Source: Candidatus Peregrinibacteria bacterium CG11_big_fil_rev_8_21_14_0_20_46_8
GTDB taxonomy: Bacteria; Patescibacteriota; Gracilibacteria; UBA1369; UM-FILTER-53-11
Length of the DNA: 22,120 nt
NCBI GenBank assembly: GCA_002796025.1
Contig: PCVQ01000020.1
Location: forward strand, 1 to 22,120
Direction: 5' to 3'
Under the pieces are notes generated by a model that was given only the letters and a program-made list of their open reading frames with translations, did not search any database and had not been told where the DNA came from. A program made the translations under genes and the position numbers. Positions within the stretch are counted from its first letter, which is position 1. Each line of letters starts with the position of its first letter. This document shows, in pieces, positions 7,785 to 15,000 of the stretch.

Positions 7785-8696
7785 TTACCGCCGTTTAAAT
7801 ATTAGTTTTTCGCTTTCACCGCCCGCGATTCTCAAGTCTATATATTCCAATGGTTCATTATATATATCTAATGTTACGAGCGCGCGTTTAAGTTTTTCCA
7901 GTTGAGCTTCTATATCTTGGGTGAGATCGAGCCATACCACAAAACCTTTGTCGGTTTTGATGTGGAATTCACGCGCACGGACAATCCATTCTCCAAATTC
8001 AATGCCGAGATCGAAGAGAGCGGCGAATTTTGTAAACCCGGTTGTAAATTTATTGAGTGTCTCTGCTTCGAGAATATAGCTGTTTGTCACATAGATTTCG
8101 GGATTTTTGGGATTGCGGATAATGAGTGTTGGAAGCATATCGTTCGGCGTGACAGTTTCTACGGCATAGCCGATGCTATTTGTGCTTAGTGTTTGTACGG
8201 TATCTCCGGTAATAACTCTCACATTCAGCACGACCGGATGTTCTTTGATAACAAGACTCACTGAGCGCGGGAATTTTTTTTCTACACGAGCCAGCAAGAC
8301 TTCATGCTTAAATTTTTTCTCGATATCGCGGGTGAGTGCTTCGGTTCGTAAAAAGAGAAGATTCCGGCCCTTCATTCGGTTAAGAAAAGGGGAGAGCGCG
8401 GTTGTTGGAATAGAGGTGGTGTGAGCCTCTACAGAAACATTTGTAACAGTGAAGAAAGAGGAGAAAAAAATGAGGTACACACTTCCAAGAAAGAGTCCGG
8501 CTGCACCAAAAATAATGAGCGCGCGCCGGAGCGAGAGCAGCCAAGAGGGCGTTTGTTTTCTGCGCGAGCGCATTTGCCCTGAATTTGCAAAGGTACCCTT
8601 GGGAATGGGATTTTTTTTTCGCTTCGAAAGTTGCGAGAGATGAAAGCGGCGGCGGAGATTGCCGGTTGGCTGCTCTTTTTTGCGAAAAAATTTCAC
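7785..8696 (-). CDS. ftsQ: Cell division protein FtsQ/DivIB
   Basis: FtsQ is a bitopic divisome protein that links FtsB/FtsL with early division proteins. From the GTG at 8696 the protein has 303 residues: a long basic cytoplasmic tail (about 1-58), one membrane helix (about 59-78, ALIIFGAAGLFLGSVYLIFF), then a POTRA domain (about 82-154) with the usual order (FFTVTNVSVE, NRMKGRNLLFLRTEAL, ARVEKKFPRSVSLVIKEHP) and a C-terminal beta domain ending near RIAGGESEKLIF. A TTG at 8732 would add 12 residues and start 3 bases after an upstream small ORF, and an ATG at 8573 would shorten the tail. I prefer GTG because it gives a natural KFFRKKE start and has a TACACT six bases upstream. The start is uncertain, but the family is not. 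Confidence 0.88.
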   Translation of the reverse strand: MKFFRKKEQPTGNLRRRFHLSQLSKRKKNPIPKGTFANSGQMRSRRKQTPSWLLSLRRALIIFGAAGLFLGSVYLIFFSSFFTVTNVSVEAHTTSIPTTALSPFLNRMKGRNLLFLRTEALTRDIEKKFKHEVLLARVEKKFPRSVSLVIKEHPVVLNVRVITGDTVQTLSTNSIGYAVETVTPNDMLPTLIIRNPKNPEIYVTNSYILEAETLNKFTTGFTKFAALFDLGIEFGEWIVRAREFHIKTDKGFVVWLDLTQDIEAQLEKLKRALVTLDIYNEPLEYIDLRIAGGESEKLIFKRR

Positions 8697-8735
8697 GCTA
8701 GTAGTGTAGCGGAAGGAACGACCAAGAACCAAATG

Positions 8736-8873
8736 CTAGGATAACGATTTTTGCCACTCTTCGCGTCGGGCCCGTGCTTTTGCCTTATTTCGAGCTTTGC
8801 GGGGTTTTGCCTTTGGGCGCGTTTCGTTCATGGTGTGGAGACCATGCTGATGTTGTGCGTGTCGGTTCGACAT
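8736..8873 (-). CDS. Small, highly basic ORF upstream of ftsQ, 45 aa
   Basis: This frame runs from the ATG at 8873 to the TAG at 8736 and encodes 45 residues. The N-terminus is His-rich (MSNRHAQHQHG) and the C-terminal half is Lys/Arg/Ala-rich (KAKPRKARNKAKARARREEW). An internal Met15 could be the true start (31 aa). The composition recalls small ribosomal or nucleic-acid-binding proteins, but I recognise no family. The stop lies 3 bases before the first possible ftsQ start. A promoter-like pair lies upstream (TTGACT, 16 bases, GATACT; 8885-8912). It occupies most of the gap between ftsQ and trxB. It could be a real small protein, a leader peptide, or chance. Confidence 0.5.
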   Translation of the reverse strand: MSNRHAQHQHGLHTMNETRPKAKPRKARNKAKARARREEWQKSLS

Positions 8874-8884
8874 AGTGTGCAAAG

Positions 8885-8912
8885 AGTATCGTATAGGGCT
8901 TTACTAAGTCAA
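8885..8912 (-). promoter_or_regulatory. Candidate -35/-10 promoter of the small ORF and ftsQ
   Basis: On the minus strand, TTGACT (8907-8912) is followed after 16 bases by GATACT (8885-8890), which ends 11 bases before the ATG at 8873. It is one of only two places in the window with a good -35. It is divergent from, and close to, the trxB promoter. Confidence 0.45.
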
Positions 8913-8933
8913 CAATAAAATTTTTAGCTAGTA

Positions 8934-8942
8934 TGCTACAAT
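8934..8942 (+). promoter_or_regulatory. Extended -10 promoter of trxB, predicted leaderless
   Basis: TGC-TACAAT ends 9 bases before the ATG at 8952. No -35 at the right distance and no Shine-Dalgarno sequence are visible. The expected transcript start is within two or three bases of the start codon. Confidence 0.6.
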
Positions 8943-8951
8943 GCTCCGCGC

Positions 8952-9905
8952 ATGGAAGAACAAAAACAATCAGAACTCTACGATGTCATTATTATCGGGT
9001 CGGGCGTGGCCGGTTACAGTGCTGGCATGTACTGTGGCCGCTTTAATCTGAAGACGCTTGTTATTGGAGATCTTCCAGGCGGCGTCATTACCACGACCCA
9101 TTTGGTAGAAAATTATCCTGGAATTCCTTCAATTACCGGCCAGGATATGGGAATGGTCTTTATGGAACATGCCAAGAAATTTGGTGCCGTTTTGAAAAAT
9201 GGAAGAGTAAAGCAGGTAGAGAAGCATCTGGGAGAGCAGGGAGAACCTCCTATGTACAAAGTGAGCACCGCAAAAGATTCATATATGGGAAAGACGATTA
9301 TTTTTGCAACTGGTACTGAGTACCGCAAATTGGGCGTTCCCGGAGAAAAAGAGTTGAACTCCAAAGGAGTTTCATACTGTGCACTCTGTGATGGTGCCTT
9401 CTTTAAAGAGAAAGAAGTAGTGATTGTGGGCGGCGGAGACTCTTCGGCTATTGAGGCGTTGATTTTGGCCGAACACTGTAAAAAAGTGACGATGCTGGTG
9501 CGCAAAGATATTTTGCGTGCAGAGCCGGTCAATCATAAAAAAGTTATGGAACATCCAAAAATTGAGGTTAAATTTAAGACCGAAGTTGCAGAAATTCGCG
9601 GCACGGAGAAAGTCGAATCGCTACTCTTAAAGAGCGGTGAGGAGATGAAAGTCGACGGCGTCTTTATTGCAATCGGCCATATTGCGCTTTCGGGTCTTGC
9701 AAAAGAGATTGGTGTGGAGCTTGATGATCACGGGCAAATTAAAATTAACCGAAAGTCAGAGACCAATGTCCCCGGCGTTTTTGCAGCGGGCGATGTAGTG
9801 GACTCGCCATTTAAGCAAGCAATTACCGGCGCTTCCGAAGCGGTTGTGGCGAGTTACTTTGCCTATACCTATTTGCAAAAGACGGCGACGAAGATTTCTT
9901 ATTAG
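8952..9905 (+). CDS. trxB: Thioredoxin reductase (TrxB)
   Basis: This FAD enzyme passes electrons from NADPH to thioredoxin in the cytoplasm. The 317-residue length is typical for low-molecular-weight TrxB. The FAD-binding loop is GSGVAGYSAG (16-25) and the redox-active pair is CALC (Cys143, Cys146) in YCALCDGAFF. The NAD(P)-binding loop is GGGDSSAIEAL (160-170), and the C-terminal FAD motif is FAAGDVVDSPFKQAITGASEA. The phosphate-binding HRRxxxR of the E. coli enzyme appears as VRKDILR (183-189), so two of its residues differ. Preference for NADPH over NADH is therefore not certain. No thioredoxin gene lies nearby. It converges on the lipoprotein gene with a 14-base gap. Confidence 0.95.
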   Translation: MEEQKQSELYDVIIIGSGVAGYSAGMYCGRFNLKTLVIGDLPGGVITTTHLVENYPGIPSITGQDMGMVFMEHAKKFGAVLKNGRVKQVEKHLGEQGEPPMYKVSTAKDSYMGKTIIFATGTEYRKLGVPGEKELNSKGVSYCALCDGAFFKEKEVVIVGGGDSSAIEALILAEHCKKVTMLVRKDILRAEPVNHKKVMEHPKIEVKFKTEVAEIRGTEKVESLLLKSGEEMKVDGVFIAIGHIALSGLAKEIGVELDDHGQIKINRKSETNVPGVFAAGDVVDSPFKQAITGASEAVVASYFAYTYLQKTATKISY

Positions 9906-9919
9906 TTGAGCAGCCTATT

Positions 9920-10564
9920 TTAGCGACCGCGCTGTGACGAGCGTCCTTTTTGTAGGCGGTCTGCTGCAGCTGTGGAGTTCATGACCTGTGCAACTCGTGT
10001 GGCGTATGGACGCATGAGTCGTGCAAGATCTCTCTCTTGTATTGCTACACCAGGTCTTACTCTTTCATTGTTTATCTTTTTTTCTGTACAAATATATTCT
10101 TCATTTGGTCTTGTGCTATCACCTTTTTCACAAAAGATTTTTGTGTGTTGATCGCCGACTTGCGTATTATCAATGAAAAGTGTATTTGGCGTGAGATCGC
10201 CTTTTGAATTGAGGGCATAATTCATACTTACGCTCCGTCGTAGTCTAAACAGACCACCTAAAGAAGGATCGATTCGGTATTCCCCCAAAGTTTGATTTGA
10301 AGAAACTTGCAACGCATCATTTGGTTGATCATAAACATCCATATGTGAGCGAAATCCTTCGCGAGTGCAGTCGAGATCGCTCCGTTTTTCGCGTCTGCAG
10401 GTATTAAGTTCCTCACCTTCCGGAATTTTTGCAATCGCGGCAGCCAGACTTTGCTGAATCTTAAGCTGCATTGTGCGCTCTTCTGAGGTACAGCCCGGCC
10501 CGCTTAGTGTAAGCGCGGCAGCGGTTAGTACTGGAGCAGCAGAAAGTTTGTTTGGAATTTTCAT
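9920..10564 (-). CDS. Probable lipoprotein with paired cysteines, 214 aa
   Basis: The N-terminus has a short basic start (MKIPNK), a weak hydrophobic core (LSAAPVLTAAALTL) and GPGC, with Cys25 in lipobox position. The -3 residue is Gly rather than Leu or Val, so lipidation is likely but not certain. The mature part (about 26-214) is polar and has four more cysteines (near 57, 66, 145 and 155), which could form two disulfides outside the membrane. I see no known domain. The region around residues 75-150 seems to be beta-rich, with FRLRRSVSMNYAL. The ATG at 10564 is preceded by CCCTTTTC and no Shine-Dalgarno sequence. A possible promoter (TGC-AATACT) lies about 31 bases upstream. Function is unknown. 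Confidence 0.7.
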   Translation of the reverse strand: MKIPNKLSAAPVLTAAALTLSGPGCTSEERTMQLKIQQSLAAAIAKIPEGEELNTCRREKRSDLDCTREGFRSHMDVYDQPNDALQVSSNQTLGEYRIDPSLGGLFRLRRSVSMNYALNSKGDLTPNTLFIDNTQVGDQHTKIFCEKGDSTRPNEEYICTEKKINNERVRPGVAIQERDLARLMRPYATRVAQVMNSTAAADRLQKGRSSQRGR

Positions 10565-10619
10565 GAAAAGGGATGGGTTATTGCAATAAGAGCCTAGTAT
10601 TGCATAATCAATCTTATTT

Positions 10620-12044
10620 TCAAGCCTTTTTTGCCTTGATTTTGCGATCTACTGCTGCTGGACGGCTTGTGCGCTTGGGCGAGAGAACTTCGCGCAGATC
10701 TTTTTCGGCTAAGATGTCTTTTTCGCGCACTACTTCAAGAATCGATCTTTTCTTTTTGAGTGCCTCTTTGACGAGCTCGGCGGTAACCTCGTATCCAATA
10801 TATGGATTGAGCGCAGTGGCGGTAACTAAGCTGCCTTCGTACAGCTCTTTGATGCGTGCAGTATTCACAACAATCCCATCGGCGCAGTGCTCGCGGAACA
10901 TTTTGCAGGTGTTCGTGAGAAGTTGCAGGGCGCTGAGCAGATGCTTCAAAATGAGCGGCGTCATAACATTGAGCTGCAGCTGGCCGGCTTGTGCTGCGAG
11001 CGCAATTGCGTGATCACTTGCCATGACATCGTACGCTGCAATATGTACCGCCTCGGCAACAGAAGGATTCACCTTTCCGGGCATAATAGAAGAGCCGGGC
11101 TCGACCTCGGGCAGGGTAATTTCTGCAAGTCCGGCGAGCGGCCCCATGTTCAGCAGCTTTAAATCGTTGGCGATTTTTGTGAGATCGATGGCGAGCATAC
11201 GGCAGCAGTTACTTACGGCCACAAAGTTGTTCATGCTTGCCGTAGTTTCGCGCAGGTCGCGCGTTGGTCTGAGTGGAAGTTTTGTAATGCGCGCCAGCCG
11301 CGCCACTACTTTTTTTTGAAATTGAGGATGGGTGTTTATGCCCGTACCAAGGGCAGTGCCGCCAATGCCGAGTTCGAGTAGCTCGCCGCGTTCGCGCACA
11401 AAGCGTTCGCGGGCTTTGGCAAGCTGGGTTGCAAAAGCGCCGAATTCTTGGCCCACGGTAATCGGCACTGCATCTTCCAAATGCGTGCGTCCAACTTTTA
11501 AAAGATTTTTGTGCTTGGCTGCAATTTTAGAAAACGATTTTTCGAGTGCCTCAATTTCGCGGAGCAATGGCTCATACAAAAAGAGCGCAGCCAAACGGAT
11601 TGCGCTCGGCGTGACATCGTTGCTCGACTGGCTCATGTTTACGTGATTGTTTGGATGAATCGGCGAATATTCGCCGCGCTTGCCGCCCAAGATCTCATTC
11701 GCACGGTTCGCAATAATCTCGTTCGCATTCATGTTAAACGGCGTTCCCGCACCGGCTTGAATCATATCGATTCGATATTCTTCATCAAATTTCCCCTCGG
11801 CTAATTCTCCGGCAGCCTTCTCAATCGCACCTCCAAGTTTTTTATCCAAAAAGCCGACCTCCACATTCGCCGCCGCACACGCCGCTTTCAAAATCCCGAT
11901 TGCCTGAATATACACTCGCGGCGCATTCTGGCCGCTGAGCTGAAAATTATCCAGCGCCCGGGCAGTAAAAATCCCATATAAAGCATCGGCCGGAACTTGA
12001 TAAGGGCCGATGGAGTCGCGCTCGGTTCTCGTCTTCTTTGGCAT
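10620..12044 (-). CDS. Aspartate ammonia-lyase / fumarase family (class II) lyase
   Basis: Enzymes of this superfamily reversibly eliminate ammonia from aspartate or water from malate, giving fumarate. From the ATG at 12044 the protein has 474 residues. Catalytic and binding residues fall at the positions I remember for aspartase: Thr101 in AGAGTPFNMNANE, Ser140-Ser141-Asn142 in SQSSND, Thr187-His188 in GRTHLEDAVP, and Ser318 and Lys324 in the flexible signature loop GSSIMPGKVNP. The C-terminal part (ALNPYIGYE, VVREKDIL) looks more like aspartase. SSND and IIANRA look more like fumarase. I favour aspartase, but sequence alone leaves the substrate open. Longer in-frame starts up to 12137 would cross the promoter and the divergent gene, so I reject them. 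Confidence 0.85.
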   Translation of the reverse strand: MPKKTRTERDSIGPYQVPADALYGIFTARALDNFQLSGQNAPRVYIQAIGILKAACAAANVEVGFLDKKLGGAIEKAAGELAEGKFDEEYRIDMIQAGAGTPFNMNANEIIANRANEILGGKRGEYSPIHPNNHVNMSQSSNDVTPSAIRLAALFLYEPLLREIEALEKSFSKIAAKHKNLLKVGRTHLEDAVPITVGQEFGAFATQLAKARERFVRERGELLELGIGGTALGTGINTHPQFQKKVVARLARITKLPLRPTRDLRETTASMNNFVAVSNCCRMLAIDLTKIANDLKLLNMGPLAGLAEITLPEVEPGSSIMPGKVNPSVAEAVHIAAYDVMASDHAIALAAQAGQLQLNVMTPLILKHLLSALQLLTNTCKMFREHCADGIVVNTARIKELYEGSLVTATALNPYIGYEVTAELVKEALKKKRSILEVVREKDILAEKDLREVLSPKRTSRPAAVDRKIKAKKA

Positions 12045-12051
12045 CGGCCTC

Positions 12052-12060
12052 ATTGTAGCA
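12052..12060 (-). promoter_or_regulatory. Extended -10 promoter of the aspartase/fumarase gene, predicted leaderless
   Basis: The minus strand reads TGC-TACAAT, ending 7 bases before the ATG at 12044. No Shine-Dalgarno sequence is present. It lies back to back with the promoter of the divergent giant gene, the two -10 hexamers being 18 bases apart. Confidence 0.6.
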
Positions 12061-12072
12061 TGGGCACATTTA

Positions 12073-12081
12073 TGGTAAAAT
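12073..12081 (+). promoter_or_regulatory. Extended -10 promoter of the 1584-aa gene, predicted leaderless
   Basis: TGG-TAAAAT ends 8 bases before the ATG at 12090. Its -35 region would fall on the -10 box of the divergent lyase gene, so the two promoters probably cannot be occupied at once. Confidence 0.55.
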
Positions 12082-12089
12082 ACTGGGAT

Positions 12090-15000
12090 ATGTTTGAATC
12101 CCATAAAGATCAAATGAAGGCCGGGCCGGAGGCTCAAAGAATGCTCGATCGTTTAAAAGAGCGTGTTGAGAGCGGTAAGCTGAAGGAAGAGCAAGCTAAG
12201 AAAACAATAGATGCTGTTGCCGAAGGCATTGTGCAGGCTAAACATATTTTGAAAAGCGAGGTGAATCTTTTTAAGCTGAGTCCGAAAGAGATTGGTGATT
12301 TAACGAATGCATGGAAGGCGTGGGGCAAAGAGGGGATTTTTAAAGGCGATAAACACGCCGAGTTGCGCAAAAAGTTGCAAGATTTGTGGAGCAATCCGGA
12401 GAGCAAGATTCAAGACGACCGGCTCAAGCGTTATGCTCGCCAGATGTGGCGAACCGAAATTGTGCACTTTGTGATCGACGAAATAAAAGATACGAAAGAG
12501 CTTACGCCTCAGCAGCGAAATGATGTTATGGAAGAGGTCATGGAAAGCCAGCGCGTTACTGACAACGAAGACGATCCGATCGAGGCGCTGACCGGCGCCA
12601 TGCATTTGGATCCTGCAATTAAAGAGCGCAGCGTTCGGCTGGCGCTTGCAGAGCGGATGGATGCATCTGAGCACAAGGACATTGCCATCGTACATATTCA
12701 AAAAGTGAATCCGGCGTTGAAAATTAAAAGTTTACGTGTTGTTGTTGGTGGCGAGTTAGTGGATATTCCGGTCGAGATTGCGGGTGCGCTGCGTTTTAAA
12801 AAATTGATTAAAGAAGGTGACATGCGCATTTATGCGCAAATGCAAAACGGCTGCCGGGGAAATTTAACCATTATCGACTTCGAGAAAAAAGAAGTGGTGC
12901 CGCCGCCTCCGAAAAAAGATGATAAGGATGTTGTGCCACCGCCTCCTCCTAAAAAGGGTGACGAAGACGTAATCGATCCGCCGCCACCACCGCCCGAGAT
13001 TGTGCCGCCACCGCCAATTGAACCTGAGGAGCGCTCAGGATTAACCGCTCCGGGTCAAGGAGAACACCTTGCAGCAGATGACCGTGAGCCATTCGCTCGT
13101 GTCGCACCGACTGCAAATCAATTTGATGAAAGATATTCCAAGGACTTCGCCTCGCGCATTGTTATGGAGAATTTTCGAAAGAACGCAATGGACGGTGTGC
13201 TCGATAGTCTCGAAGCAGTGCCCGAAGGGGCCCGCCCAACAGTTTTAAAAGAGTTTTTTAAGGTTCTTGGCAAAGAGCGTCCCGAAGAGTTGCCGAATGC
13301 TATGCAGGAACTCATAAATATTCTGGCTGCTAATAAAGATGCCTATGCAGTACAGTTGCAAAAGGCAATACAGGAAAATATAAAAAATGCTTCAACTTCT
13401 GCAGAGAAAGAGTTGTGGCAAGTTCAAGAGCAGATGATTTTGCTGCGGCTTGGCAAACATCCGGCGTTGAGTTCTGCGCATTCAGAGCCGCATAAGGTAA
13501 TGGAAGAGCTGTATTTGAACATGAAGAAAATTAATCCCGATGATTTGCCGGCCGGGCTCAAAGAGATGCGGGAAGATTTTCTGAGCGGTATTGAAAATTC
13601 GTTGCGACAAACAATTGCGCTCGACATGGTTCAGAGTTCGCTGCAAACATTGCAGGGGACTTTTACCGAGTGGACGGACACCATGAATTTGGAAGACTCG
13701 CTCGAAGAGTTGCAAGAAATGGATGACGAGACGTTAAAGGCGAATTTAAAAAATGAATGGCTGCGTATTAATGATTCCGATGCCGAGGTTTTTATTGCGA
13801 GTTCGCATGTTCTCGAATCGCTTCGTCTGCTCATTACGTATCAATATCCGCAAGATTTGAAGGCCGGCAGAAAAATCGAAAATCCGGTAAAGCACTATTT
13901 TGATATTTTAGAAGGGGCGAATGGTGATGTTGCAATTATTTTGCCTCCGGGAGTTACTGCAACTGCTCATAATCCTCGCAAGAAAGATCCGAAAGTAACA
14001 TGGAGCAGCGGATTCATCTATACACGCGATCTTTTTGTGGATGGAAAATCAGAATTTAATCTCTTTAAAAAATATCAAAGCGGTGCAGAGAAGATGGGAG
14101 ATGATAGTATTTTGAACTTTTGGAAGGGTAAGAAGGGAGCATTTTTTAGCGGCAAAGGGGGATTAATAGAGGGTTCGGAAGCAGTATTTAGGGCACAAGA
14201 TATTATGAACGCCAATCGTGGCGGTGATTTGCAAGAGAAAGATAAAATAGGTTCTTTTGAGCGATTGCAACTAACAAAAGTTGTTGATCTTTTTTATCAA
14301 GGTAATTTTGACGAGGCCCGCGCTCTGGCGATTGAGGCATTGGGATTAAAGATTTCGGTACCGGATAAAGCTGCTGTAGAGGCTAAGGTAAATAAGATTT
14401 ATAAAGAGGAAGTAGACAAAGTTGCAAAGGCGGAGGCAAAAATTCTCATTGCGCTTGAAAGTGAGGGAATGACTGCAGCAGAGTTTATGAAACTGCAAAA
14501 GAGCAGGCCAGATCTTGCCAAATATAAAGATTTGCTTGACTACGTGAAATCGAAAAGTCGTTCGCTCTTAGAAGAGCGTGCATTTATTGCGCTTGCCGGA
14601 GAATCTGCAAAAGCACTCAAGCCCGATGCATCGTGGACGCAGTTTGAAAAACTCAATCTCGATGCATTGAATCGCCTCTTAAATGGAGAGGGCACATTGT
14701 TAGGTCTTACTGCAGAAGGCAGAACAAAGGTTCAAGATCTTGCTGAAATGGGTATAGAGATTGCAACAGTAGAACTATTAACTGGAGGGTTGGGTGCGGC
14801 TGCCGGTGCTTTAGTCGGCGTAGCACGGGGCGGATCTGCAGCGGTTCGCTTAACTGCGGCTGGTTCGCGAACGCTTCCATTTAGTCGTGTTATGGGCACA
14901 CAACGTTTTGCTGCACGTGGGGCTGCGCGCGTGCGCCAGGCATTTCTCAGGCGTATGTCGCCGACAGGGAGTATTCGCAAAGGTGCACGTGCACTGCAAA

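Noticed and set aside
11997..12089. Upstream in-frame start for the giant gene
   Set aside because: It would overlap the divergent lyase start and both promoters, and the peptide is not domain-like. The ATG at 12090 follows a -10 box.
12045..12137. Upstream in-frame starts for the aspartase/fumarase gene
   Set aside because: They would run into the giant gene. The 474-aa form places Thr101, His188, Ser318 and Lys324 at the family positions.
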